Shown: piece after piece, positions 6,969 through 16,150 of the stretch
How the letters are laid out: each line of letters begins with the position of its first letter
How positions within the stretch are numbered: position 1 is the stretch's first letter
NCBI GenBank assembly: GCA_018401275.1
Contig: JAGYKW010000010.1
Location: 1 to 40,125 of the forward strand
Direction of reading: 5' to 3'
Origin: Nitriliruptoraceae bacterium
Lineage (GTDB): Bacteria > Actinomycetota > Nitriliruptoria > Nitriliruptorales > Nitriliruptoraceae
Length of the DNA: 40,125 nt
Notes under the pieces: generated by a model
Databases searched by the model: none
Told to the model about the DNA's origin: nothing
Seen by the model: the letters and a program-made list of their open reading frames with translations, nothing else
Program-made: the position numbers and the translations under genes

Positions 6969-8876
6969 CGCGGCGACCCCATGCGTCGCAACGCCATCGG
7001 TGCTGCTTCCGCGTGCCCACTGGCCGCCGCGGAGCGGAACAGTGCGCGCGCCTCGCGCGGACGCTGTCGTCGCTCGAGCAGCAGTCCCAGCGACACCGCA
7101 GCCATGGGCGCGACGTCAGGATGGCCGGAGTCGACCGCCGTGCGGTACCACGACTCGCACTCCGCGAACTGCTTCGCACGCTCGAGCAGCGTCGCGAGGT
7201 TCAACGCCGCCATCGGGACAGCGTCACGGTGCGTGCCCGACGCGACGTCGCGATACGCGGCCTGCGCCGCATCGGTGCGACCGTCACGCTCATCGAGCCA
7301 TGCGAGGTTGAACGCCGCCATCGCCGAGTGCACCGGATCGTTCGCAGCGATCGCGCTGCGGTAGGCGGCGCGTGCCGCCGCGAGATCGGGCGAGGACTCG
7401 AGGATCCCGCCGAGCAGGAACGCGGCGTGCGCGGACATCGTCCCATGGTGACCCACGGCGACCGCGTGGTAGTCGTCGGCTGCGGTCACGAGCCCGAGAC
7501 GGTCGCGTGCGACTCCGCGCACGAGCTGCGCCTCCACCGCACACCGCCCACCCGCAGCGACGAGCTCGTCGAGCGTGGCGAGCGCCTGACCCGGACGCTC
7601 GCTCGCCGTCAGCCGTCGTGCGACGAGCAGTCGCTCGATGTCGTCCGCATCGGCGAGCAGCACGCTGAGCAGGTCCGGGCCGAGCACGGCCGGGTCCGCG
7701 GCACAGCGCGCGACGAGCACTGCGGGTGCACGGACCGTCACAGGGAGCCCCGCCCCGTCGAGCCGCGAGAAGTGCAGCAGCGGCGGCTCCGAGCGGTCGG
7801 TCGCGATGGCGGCGCCGAGCTGCCAGTCGGCGGCCGGCCTCGTCGCTGCGTCCACCGGCGAGCAGCGCAGCGACCCGTGCGGCCACGTCCAGCGGCACGT
7901 CGCTCAGCCGTCCGGCCGCGCGCGCGTACGCGGCGGCCTCGGCGAGGTCGGCGAGCACCGGTGCGTGCTCGACGGCTTCCATGAGGGGCAGGTCAAGGTC
8001 CGGATCGTGGGTGCCGGCCCTGCCCAGCCGCTCCCCGCCGATGCGCACGACCTGGTCGTCGAGCCAGCGTCCGTCGTCGTCGAGTGCGGACGCATCGTGC
8101 TCGCAGGCCCCGACGTGCAGCAGCAGCACTGCGAATGGTGCCGCCCGGCGCAGCCGTTCAAGATGCTCGGCGTCGAGTCCACGACGCAGGTGCAGCTCGG
8201 CCTCCTCCACGATCACGACGCAGGCACCGGCTCCGGCGAGGGCCGCCGGGTCGTCCGCGAGGGTGCGCAGCGGTTCGCGTCCGTGATCGTCGGCGCTCGC
8301 ACGACGAGGCACGGGGACCGCGAGGACCGGCACGTCGCCGAGCCGCGCGTGCAGCAGCCGCAGCGCCTGATCGAGCACCGTGCGCTGCGGTCCTGGCAGT
8401 GCGATCACACCGCCCTGCACGACCGTGTCGACCGCGGCGGCCAGCCGCTCGTGGTCCTCATCGCCGAGCGGTGACGGATCGCGTGACGCGCCCGCCCCGG
8501 TGATCCCACGCTGCGCACCGAGCGCACCGAGCGGACCGAGCGGACCGAGCTCGAGCAGCGTGCCCGGTCCGGCGACCTCGGGGTCGGTCGGGTGGGGCCG
8601 GACCGCGAGTGCGGGGACGGGTGGCGTGCGAAGGGGCGTCGTGGCGGCGCCGTCCGGCGCGGCGGACGGCGCCGCGGTCGCACGGCGGAGCGCCGGTTGC
8701 TCGGCGACGTCGGCGTCATCGCTGCGGAGGACGTCCGATGGTCCCGGCGTCACCCTCGGCGGCTGGGACGTCACGCGCGTGGCTCGTCGCGCACGGCGCA
8801 GCACCAGCGTCGCGAGCGCGCCACCGACCGCGATCCCGAGCATCACCAACAACGCGCTCGTCATCGTGACGCTCAC
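6962..8876 (-). CDS. Membrane-anchored degenerate NTPase/TPR-repeat protein, interrupted by a frameshift
   Basis: The gene starts at a GTG whose GTGA overlaps the ATPase stop. Residues 5-24 form a membrane segment followed by an Arg-rich stop-transfer stretch, so the rest should be cytoplasmic. Residues of about 120-345 resemble a P-loop NTPase domain with a degenerate Walker A (ALPGPQRTVL, no GK[ST]) and a Walker B-like strand (ACVVIVEEAELH). The C-terminal 160 residues are TPR/Sel1-like repeats of about 36 residues, with recurring APMAALNLATLLER and GHPDVAPMAAVSLG elements. Near 7835-7870 the frame changes: the first frame loses protein-like character after GGRSDEA, and the second continues as ATRPAADWQLGAA. 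The span is 1915 nt (3n+1), so removing one base gives a protein of about 637 residues. A separate downstream gene starting at a GTG at 7855 is possible, but the continuity of the domains favours one gene. Confidence 0.65.
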
Positions 8877-11169
8877 GGGCTCACGACCCGGCGCGGCGCA
8901 CGCCGTTCTGCGGGAGTCGAGCGCGGTCCGGCGTTCGGCTGCGACGTGTCGATCGCGTCCGGCACGCCGGAGGCGACCTGCGCGTCATGCTCGGAGGCAG
9001 GATGGCTCGGTGTCACGGCCGTCGGCGATCCGACGCGCACCAGCCCCGAGTAGGGACCGAACTCGGCGTCGGGGAGGAAGCGTCCCATCTTGCGATGCTC
9101 GGCGAGCACGCCACGCACGAGTTGGCTCATCCCGACGACGGTGCCCTCCTCCGCAGCGAGGTAGGCGGCGGTGACGACCGCGTTCTGGATCTCGGCACCC
9201 GACATGCGGAAGCGCTGCGCGAGGAACGCGACGTCGAGGTCGTCGGCCTGTGGGAGCTCGGGTCGCAGCTTCGCGCGCCACAGCAGCTCGCGCTGCGGCT
9301 CGTCGGGCGAGGGGAAGTCGACGATCGCGTCGAGCCGGCGGATGAACGCCTCGTCGAGGTTCGCGGCGAGGTTCGTGGTGAGGATCGCCACCCCGTCGAA
9401 CGACTCCATGCGCTGCAGCAGGTAGGCGACCTCGACGTTGGCGTGCCGGTCCTTCGCGTCGCTGACCCCCGACCGCTTCCCGAACAGTGCGTCGGCCTCG
9501 TCGAACAGCAGCACACCGTTGACCCGGTCCGCCTCGGTGAAGATGCGCTCGAGATTCTTGGACGTCTCGCCGATGTACTTGTCGACGACGGTCGAGAGGT
9601 CGATGACGTAGAGGTCGAGACCGAGCTCGCCGGCGATGACCTCGGCGGACATGGTCTTCCCCGTCCCGGAGTCGCCCGCGAACAGGGCGGTCACGCCACG
9701 ACCACGGGTGATCCCGCCGCCCATCCCCCAGTCGTCGAGCACACGGTCGCGACGGCGCCAGCGGATGGTCAGCTGCCGCAGCTGCTCCGCCGCATCATCG
9801 GGGAGGACCAGGTCGGCGAAGCGCGCACGCGGTTCGATCCGTGTCGCGAGCCGTTCGAGGCCGGCCGCGTTCTGCGAGCGCGCGCCACGCTGCAGGTCAG
9901 CCGCCGCGATCGCTCGACCCTCCATCAGCGCCTGCTGCCGGGCAGCACGCGCCGCACGGTCGACCTGCTCGGGGGTGAGGCGGAACAACCCGATCGCCGC
10001 GGACGCGTCCACCTCCCCGAGATCAGTGCCCAGTCGTTCCGCGACCGCGGTGGCCGTGCGCCCGGGGACGGTGCGGTCGGCGTCGAGCAGCGCAGGGACC
10101 GCGCGCGACCAGGCAGGGTCCCAGCCGCGACGCCCGTGCAGGACGATGACACCCGGAGCCTCGGAGAACGCGCGGACTGCGCCGGCCCCGCGCTCCGCGA
10201 GCATGTCGACGGGCCCGACGACCAGGCCGGCCCCGATGAGGCGGGCCTCGCGGTGGGCGGCGATCGCGACCTCGGCCACGTCGTCGCCCGCATCGAGGCG
10301 CTCGAGATCGAGCGCGAGCACGCCGGCGCCCACCGCGGCCAGTCCGGCAGCCGCCTGCGAGGCCGCACCGGCACCCTGCTGATCACGGACGTAGAAGGTG
10401 CGCACGCCGGCGCCGACCGCGCGGGCCACCAGTGCCGCCGCCGCACCGTCGGTCGGTGGTGCACCGACGCGGAGCGCAGCGACCAGCGAGTCGGTCGTGT
10501 CGTCGCCCAGCAGGTGCGCGACCACACGGTCGGGCACCGCGAGCTCCTGGGTCAGCAGCGGCCGATGGGCGCCGTCGAGCGTGACCAGCCCACCCGCGAC
10601 GAGCGGTCGGGATGCACCCAGCCGAGCGCGACCGTCCGCTGCCGTGGGTGGCACGCCGCACAGCCGCAGCGCGAGTCCGACCGTCGCCTGACGTCGCAGC
10701 AGGTCGTCGTTGAGGAACGCGTAGAACGACTCGAACCGAGGATCGAGCGCGGGCGCGAGGGCGACCAGCAGCAGCTCCTCGTCGAGCTCGTCGAGCCCGA
10801 AGATCCGAGCGAGCCGGGTGAGCCGGACGAGGGTGCCGGACGCGAGTGCGTCCTCCGCCTCGCGGGCGAGACGCATGGAGGTCCGCACGATCGCCGGGTC
10901 GCTGGCGAGCGGTCGGCCGGCCCTGCCGAGCGAGTCGGTCGATCTGCTCTGCGGAGAGCTCGAGCCCTCCGGCCGTGGCCCGCCAGTCCCCGGCGCGCGT
11001 CGTACTCCGCCTTGACCCGGGCCTCGATGACGCGCAGCCGGTCGAGCAGGTGGCGCGTCGAGTATCCCGCGTCGTCGGCGAGCACCTTGGGCGACGATGG
11101 GACGTCACCCGATCCCGAGCGCGGATGGGCCTCGGGACCGGTGGAGCGTCCACCCAGGGGAATGCGCAT
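8873..11169 (-). CDS. AAA+ ATPase of the contractile injection system (Afp15/Pvc15-like), two frame breaks near the N-terminus
   Basis: The uninterrupted part (8873-10888) encodes 671 residues and has a complete AAA+ core: Walker A GDSGTGKT (about residues 404-411 of that part), Walker B LLFDEADALF and a sensor 1 asparagine in AILTTNLAANLDEAF, then an arginine-finger-like RR. The N-terminal region carries the family signature LDELDEELLLVALAPALDPR. The start of the conserved protein lies upstream in two other frames: HLLDRLRVIEARV in the frame entered near 11169, then GGLELSAEQIDRL, then LASDPAIVRTS in the main frame. Each switch is undone by removing one base; the first sits at a GGGG run (10988-10991) and the second lies between about 10945 and 10900. 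The span is 2297 nt (3n+2), giving about 764 residues after repair. The exact start is uncertain. This ATPase is a hallmark of eCIS clusters and is thought to act in assembly or remodelling. Confidence 0.85.
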
Positions 11170-11425
11170 CGACGGGCCTGACGCCGCACGTCACGGGGCT
11201 TCACTGCGGCGGTCTCAGCCTAGGCGACCGGCAGGGACCGATGGGTCCCCCGAAGGCCGGATCCTGTCGGTCGTCGGCCGGCGATGTGAGCGGGGACGCC
11301 GCAGAGGAGCCACGCAGGGGCCTCATCGCGCCAGCATGCTGCTACCGTTCCCTCAACAACGGGGGCTCCGCCGTGGCGGCCCTCGCTCCCCGCCGGAGGG
11401 TCCGGCGGGCCTCAGGAGTCGTGAC
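11170..11425. promoter_or_regulatory. Divergent intergenic region between the ATPase operon and the cargo-candidate gene
   Basis: This 256-bp region separates the leftward ATPase group from the rightward 876-residue protein gene, so it should hold at least two promoters. I could not pick convincing -35/-10 pairs on either strand; TACCGT near 11343 is a possible -10 for the rightward gene but lacks a good -35. The right end holds a leader hairpin listed separately. The assignment rests on gene orientation. Confidence 0.4.
11390..11408 (+). promoter_or_regulatory. Leader hairpin just upstream of the ribosome-binding site
   Basis: A perfect 8-bp inverted repeat (CCGCCGGA / TCCGGCGG) with a GGG loop lies six bases before the AGGAG of the rightward gene. 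In the mRNA it would form a stable stem next to the ribosome site. It could modulate translation or mRNA stability; a functional role is not shown. Confidence 0.4.
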
Positions 11426-14056
11426 ATGCCCACCGCATCCCAGGCCCAGGCGACGAAGAACGCACCGTCCGAACCGCGTGCGCCGAAGGCCAAGCGCAAG
11501 GCGCCGCTCGACACCGGGCTGAAGAAGCTCAAGGCGAAGGATGTCTCGGCCATGTCGGGCGCCGAGCGCGAGAAGGCGCAGGAGCAGCTGGCGCGCGACG
11601 TCGCCGCTGGGATGAAGGAGCAGGACCGCAAGCAGGACGGGCCGGCCGCCGGTGCCGGGCCCGCCCCGGCCGCTGCAGCGACCCAGCCGCGCGGGCTCGA
11701 GGACGACGAGCTGCGCCGGGAGATGGAGCAGGAGGATGCCGAGCAGCAGGCCGCCGAGGACGAGTTCGCGCTGATGGACACGGGCGCGGGCAGCAGCATC
11801 GCCGGCGCACTCGGGTCCGCCAGCCTCGACACCGACCTCGGTGAGTCGTTCGACGGCAAGGTCTACAACGAGCAGACCGGCATGTACGACGCGCCCGAGG
11901 AGGAGTCCGGCTTCTCCCTCTCGAGCGGTGAGAGCGAGGACGACGAGGGCAACACGTCGTCCTTCGGGATCGAGTCCGACGGTCGCAACGTGAAGGCCAG
12001 CCAGGAGGGCCTGTTCCAGGACGCCGACGGCAACGACATCATCGGCAGCCTCGCGGTCGGCAAGGACGGCGTCGAGGCGGAGGGCATCCATCTCGCCGAC
12101 GGCTGGGCGCTCGACTTCAAGGCCGGTCCTGACGAGCAGAAGATCGGGTTCAGCGCTCCGCACGAGCTCACCTTCCCCCCGCCGGAGGGCTTCGAGCAGA
12201 ACTTCCTCGAGCTCGCCTTCCCCGTCTTCCCCGGCGTGTCCTTCGAGGTCGAGTCCGGGGTCGAGGGTGGGCTGACGCTCGACGGCCTCAACGCGATGTT
12301 CCTCCACAAGAACACGAAGGAGGGCGACGACCCCTACGAGCAGGTCAGCCACTGGGAGCTGACCGGCGGTGGCGACATCTCGACCGAGATCGGCGTGTAC
12401 CTGTCGGTCGCGCTCGTCGGTGGTGTGCCGTCGATCGTCGCGCTCAAGACGGGACTCCAGGCGAGCGCAGGCGCGGAAGCGACGCTCGGCGCGACCATCA
12501 CCGGGTCGATGGACTTCACCTCGACGGTGCCGGTCGCCGGCGAGAAGCCCAAGCACCTCAGCACCGATGGTGGTGTGCAGATCGAGCTGGACGGCGGCGG
12601 CAGCGTCGGCGCCTCCTTCGGCGCGTTCGTCAGCGTCGAGGTCCTCACCTTCGAGCAGGAGCTGTGGTCCATCGACTTCATCAAGGTGCCGATCGCGGAC
12701 CTGGACGTCGGCGGGTCCACCGGGGTCGAGTACTCCAACGGCAAGTTCGCCTTCACGCCGTGGAAGCCGGCCTACGGGAAGCACGGGGCCGACTTCGACT
12801 GGCTGTTCAAGAGCTACTTCAAGGCGCGCAAGCTCGACAAGGCCAAGGAGAAGGCGACCGACACGAAGGCCGAGTCGAAGAACATCAAGGAGCTCAAGAA
12901 GAGGGCCGAGGCTGCGCGCGGGAAGGACGGCGAGCCGCTGAGCGTCAAGGAGCTCCTCGCGGACCCGGCGAACGACACGCTGATCGTCAACGCGGAGGTC
13001 CAGAAGCTGCTCAGCGAGGAGCAGAAGCTCGTCGCGCTCGACGAGGCGGACCGCAAGTCCCTCACGAAGCTCGAGGAGCGGATCGCGAAGCTCACGAAGC
13101 AGAACGAGGAGACGAAGAAGAAGCGCTGGGGCCTGACGAACTTCATCCGCGGGGACATCAAGGAGCTCGACAAGGCGAACGCGGCCAAGAAGACGCTCGA
13201 GTCCAACCTCAAGCGCTACGACAAGGACCTCGGCGCGCTCGGCCCGAAGATGGAGGCTGCGCGCGCGAAGTTCATCGAGGGCCTGCAGGGCAAGGACATC
13301 GACGCCCTCATCGTCACCGCCCGCGAGAAGAAGCACGAGGCGCGGCGCGAGAACTACAAGCTCTACCTCTCCGAGCTCGAGTCGTCGAAGGCCGAGTACG
13401 AGACGAACACCGGCGATGCGGACGAGGTCATCGGCAGCCTCGAGGAGAAGCGCGACGACCTGAACAGCCGCATCGCCACGTTCACCACCGGCGACGGCAA
13501 GGGTGATGTCGCCCTGCACGAGCGCAAGGCGAAGGAGCTCAAGGCGGCGAAGGACGCGGCCGAGAAGCCCTACCTCGACGTGAAGAAGGACATCGAGGCG
13601 CTCAGCGAGCGCACCAAGGGGCTCGAGGAGCAGCAGAAGAAGAAGGATGAGGAGAAGGGCAACACCGGCTTCTTCGGCTCCTTCAAGAAGGCGTTCTCCG
13701 GTGGCGACGACCCCGAGCTGAAGAAGGCCCGCGGAGAGATGAAGCCGCTGCAGAAGCAGGAGAAGAAGCTCGCCAAGGCGTACGACGCGGCCGCGGGCTC
13801 CTACGAGACCCACGTCCGGGCGAACCCGATCACCGACCTCAACCGCAAGCTGTCCGCCGTCCAGGACGAGCTGAAGCAGCGCAAGAAGGGCCGGATGCGC
13901 CTCGAGAACCGCTGGCTCGAGAAGCAGCGCGAGCTGCGGCTCATCATGCTCGGCGAGTTCGGCAAGGAGATGGACGAGGACCGGGCGCAGGCGAAGATGG
14001 CCAAGTACGCCGAGCAGTACGGCGACAAGAAGGACGACGAGCCGAAGGTCGCCTGA
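11426..14056 (+). CDS. Beta-rich and coiled-coil protein of 876 residues, candidate eCIS cargo/effector
   Basis: I recognise no named domain. The ATG at 11426 has AGGAG eight bases upstream; the open frame continues far upstream, but only as antisense to the ATPase. Residues 1-130 are Ala/Lys/Gln-rich and probably disordered. Residues of about 135-460 are rich in Gly, Ser and beta-branched residues, with strand-like stretches (ISTEIGVYLSVALVGG, GLQASAGAEATLGATITG), suggesting a beta-solenoid or barrel-like domain. Residues of about 465-876 are highly charged, Lys/Glu-rich coiled coil. No signal peptide or membrane segment is seen. It is the only rightward gene inside the array and is flanked by the ATPase and the beta-propeller gene. 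A non-secreted large protein inside an eCIS locus is most simply a payload; a tape-measure or scaffold role is the alternative, given the long helical half. Confidence 0.75.
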   Translation: MPTASQAQATKNAPSEPRAPKAKRKAPLDTGLKKLKAKDVSAMSGAEREKAQEQLARDVAAGMKEQDRKQDGPAAGAGPAPAAAATQPRGLEDDELRREMEQEDAEQQAAEDEFALMDTGAGSSIAGALGSASLDTDLGESFDGKVYNEQTGMYDAPEEESGFSLSSGESEDDEGNTSSFGIESDGRNVKASQEGLFQDADGNDIIGSLAVGKDGVEAEGIHLADGWALDFKAGPDEQKIGFSAPHELTFPPPEGFEQNFLELAFPVFPGVSFEVESGVEGGLTLDGLNAMFLHKNTKEGDDPYEQVSHWELTGGGDISTEIGVYLSVALVGGVPSIVALKTGLQASAGAEATLGATITGSMDFTSTVPVAGEKPKHLSTDGGVQIELDGGGSVGASFGAFVSVEVLTFEQELWSIDFIKVPIADLDVGGSTGVEYSNGKFAFTPWKPAYGKHGADFDWLFKSYFKARKLDKAKEKATDTKAESKNIKELKKRAEAARGKDGEPLSVKELLADPANDTLIVNAEVQKLLSEEQKLVALDEADRKSLTKLEERIAKLTKQNEETKKKRWGLTNFIRGDIKELDKANAAKKTLESNLKRYDKDLGALGPKMEAARAKFIEGLQGKDIDALIVTAREKKHEARRENYKLYLSELESSKAEYETNTGDADEVIGSLEEKRDDLNSRIATFTTGDGKGDVALHERKAKELKAAKDAAEKPYLDVKKDIEALSERTKGLEEQQKKKDEEKGNTGFFGSFKKAFSGGDDPELKKARGEMKPLQKQEKKLAKAYDAAAGSYETHVRANPITDLNRKLSAVQDELKQRKKGRMRLENRWLEKQRELRLIMLGEFGKEMDEDRAQAKMAKYAEQYGDKKDDEPKVA

Positions 14057-14066
14057 GGCTGAGTGC

Positions 14067-14096
14067 CCAGGCCGGCCGCGAACGCCGCCGGCCTGG
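14067..14096. terminator. Bidirectional stem-loop between convergent genes
   Basis: A perfect 10-bp inverted repeat (CCAGGCCGGC at 14067-14076, GCCGGCCTGG at 14087-14096) with a 10-nt loop lies 10 bp after the stop of the rightward gene and 9 bp before the stop of the leftward beta-propeller gene. It lacks a U-rich tail on either side, as is common for high-GC actinobacterial terminators. Confidence 0.7.
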
Positions 14097-14105
14097 CCGA
14101 GCGCC

Positions 14106-15587
14106 TCAGTCGAGGAAGCCCGTGTCGTCGGCGACGCGCAGCCAGCGGCGTGCGCCAGCGGTGAGCGTGACGAGCGTCCCGCGCTTCACGACCATGTCGG
14201 TCCCAGCGACGATGCCGACGTCGGTTCCTGCGAGCTCGCCACGTCCGGCGAACAGCGACCCGACGCGCTCCATGACGGACACGTCGACGAGCGCGGCCTC
14301 GGTCGCGGTCAGCGCCGACAGGTCGTCGGCCTCGAACAGCAGCGATCCGTCCGCCTCGCCGACCTCGCCGGCGATCGCCATCACGAACGGCCCGACCCAA
14401 CCGAGCGTGTGCGGCCGGGGCTCGAGCGGGCCAGCGGTGGCGAGCACGCTCATCTGGTCCGCGCCCCCGCGGCGCTCCAGACGCCCGTCGAGGAACGCGA
14501 GCACGAGGTCCTCGCTGTCCTCGCCGGCGAAGGTCACGGCACGGACGCCGGGGACGTCGAGCGCGACGCGCTCCTCCCCCGTCGTCAGGTCCCAGACGAC
14601 GACGCGAGCGCCGTCCGTGGTCACGGCGCGCCGCTCGTCGCTGGTGAGCGAGAGCGCGAACACGCCGCTGGGGATCGCGGGCAGCTCGAGCACCGGGTCC
14701 AGCCGGTCGACGCTGCCATCGCGTGCGCCGACCCAGACCTCGCCGTTCACCGTCGTCAGCGCAGTGACCCCGGAGCGGCGCCGACCGAGATGCATCGACG
14801 GGTCGAGGTCGACGTCCAGTGTGCGCGGGACGGCGTAGAGGTTCCCGTCGCTGAGTGCGACGACCAGGTCGTCACCGCGCACGGTGAGCGCATCGATCCA
14901 TCCGGGGGTCAGGTAACGGGCCTGCACGACACCGACCGCGTCGAGCTGCACGATCACACCGGACAGCTCGGCACCGCCGGAGGGGACACCGGAGCCTCCG
15001 ACGTAGACGGTCCCGTCCGCGGCCATCGCGACCCGGTGCACCTCATGCGGGTGCAGCTCGGTGCGCCAGCGGACCGCGCCGGTCGCGTCGACGAGCAGCA
15101 CCGTTCCGTCATCATGGGTGACCGCAGCGAGCCGGCCGTCGGAGGCCATCGCGTGCACGGGGGCGGTGTGCTGGGCGACGATCGCCGGGTCGTCATCGGC
15201 GCTCACGCTGCGCAGCGAACCGTCAGAGCAGCCGAGCAGGACGTGCTCGCCGACGGCGGCGCCGGCGACCGCGACGACGCCACCGAACCCGGCGAGCGGT
15301 GAGGCGAAGCCCGTCTCGAGGTCGATGCCAGCCGTCTCCTGCGCGGTCCCGGCGACGACGATGTCGATGCCCGGGACGACGACGAGGCAGGTGACCGACG
15401 GCAGGTGGACCGGCGGGACGACGCTGCGCCCGTCCATGCCACGGATGAAGACGTACCCGTCGTCGCCACCGGAGATCACGAGCTCGTCGTACCGCCCGAT
15501 GCCCGTCACCTCACCGCTGTGTCCGACGTCAAGGATGAGGTCCTGGCCGGCGACCAGCTCGATCACGTCCATGCGGGCTCCCGTCAT
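14106..15587 (-). CDS. WD40/PQQ-like beta-propeller protein
   Basis: This 493-residue protein is a repeat protein whose blades carry a recurring D-G-x-hydrophobic motif: DGYVFIRG, DGSLRSVS, DGTVLLVD, DGTVYVGG, DGNLYAVP, DGSVDRLD and DGRLERRG, which fits seven blades. One blade has a classical WD40-type ending (ARVVVWDLTTGE). There is no signal peptide, so it should be cytoplasmic. Propellers of this kind are protein-interaction platforms. The start overlaps the upstream gene by four bases (ATGA); an in-frame ATG five codons later has a better GGGAG ribosome site and could be the true start. It is the last gene before the convergent cargo candidate. Its partner is unknown, though an eCIS or triad component is likely from context. 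Confidence 0.8.
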   Translation of the reverse strand: MTGARMDVIELVAGQDLILDVGHSGEVTGIGRYDELVISGGDDGYVFIRGMDGRSVVPPVHLPSVTCLVVVPGIDIVVAGTAQETAGIDLETGFASPLAGFGGVVAVAGAAVGEHVLLGCSDGSLRSVSADDDPAIVAQHTAPVHAMASDGRLAAVTHDDGTVLLVDATGAVRWRTELHPHEVHRVAMAADGTVYVGGSGVPSGGAELSGVIVQLDAVGVVQARYLTPGWIDALTVRGDDLVVALSDGNLYAVPRTLDVDLDPSMHLGRRRSGVTALTTVNGEVWVGARDGSVDRLDPVLELPAIPSGVFALSLTSDERRAVTTDGARVVVWDLTTGEERVALDVPGVRAVTFAGEDSEDLVLAFLDGRLERRGGADQMSVLATAGPLEPRPHTLGWVGPFVMAIAGEVGEADGSLLFEADDLSALTATEAALVDVSVMERVGSLFAGRGELAGTDVGIVAGTDMVVKRGTLVTLTAGARRWLRVADDTGFLD

Positions 15588-16132
15588 CGTGCGGTCTCGG
15601 TGTCGAAGCGTTCGAGCGTACGACGCAGCGTCTGGAGTCGATCGAGGGTCACTGCATGGTCCGCGCCCAACTCGTCGCGACCGTCGAGGTAGCTGCGGAC
15701 CGCGTCGGCGAGGAACGTCGCGGTGGCGAGCACCGCCGCATCGCTGTGCACGTCCGTGATGCCGACACGACCCAGCGGTACCGCGGGGATCTCGTTCCCG
15801 TTCGCATCGAGCATCACGCCGTCGGTGCTGCCGCCCGCGTCAGCAGCCTGGCGCTCGGCCTCGACGACAGGGTCGACGGGCGGTCGCGCACCGACCTTGC
15901 CCGGCTCGTCGGCGAGGCTGCGGACACGCACGCGCTGCTCCGCCGCTCCGTCATCGAGGTTCAGGATCGCCGCGCCGTCACGGTCGCGGCCGCGCACGAC
16001 CCGCTGCTTGCGCCGCACGCTCGACTCGCGGGCACGCGCAGGCCGGTCCTCCGACTCCTGCGCGGCGAGACCCTCGGCCGCAGCGAGGAGGGGGTCACCT
16101 CCCGGAACGGTCGGTTCGCCATCAGCGTTCAT
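15584..16132 (-). CDS. Hypothetical protein (182 residues)
   Basis: I do not recognise this protein. The first 75 residues are charged and probably disordered (Arg/Glu/Asp-rich), the middle has a DANGNEIPAVPLG stretch, and the last 65 residues look helical (SDAAVLATATFLADAVRSYL and a Leu/Arg helix near the end). The ATG at 16132 is chosen over the GTG two codons earlier because GGAGAGG is correctly spaced to it. It follows the third giant membrane protein by about 20 bp and overlaps the beta-propeller gene by four bases, so the two are probably made together and may be partners. Confidence 0.6.
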   Translation of the reverse strand: MNADGEPTVPGGDPLLAAAEGLAAQESEDRPARARESSVRRKQRVVRGRDRDGAAILNLDDGAAEQRVRVRSLADEPGKVGARPPVDPVVEAERQAADAGGSTDGVMLDANGNEIPAVPLGRVGITDVHSDAAVLATATFLADAVRSYLDGRDELGADHAVTLDRLQTLRRTLERFDTETAR

Positions 16133-16150
16133 CGGCACCTCTCCATCTCC

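Noticed and set aside
8987-11425. Upstream extension of the rightward gene by over 800 codons
   Set aside because: The extension is antisense to the conserved ATPase and has shadow composition; the ATG at 11426 has a good ribosome site and begins a natural N-terminus.
11342-13813. 823-codon open frame antisense to the cargo candidate
   Set aside because: Its Leu/Arg/Val-rich composition without domain structure is the expected shadow of a Lys/Glu-rich coiled-coil gene on the other strand.
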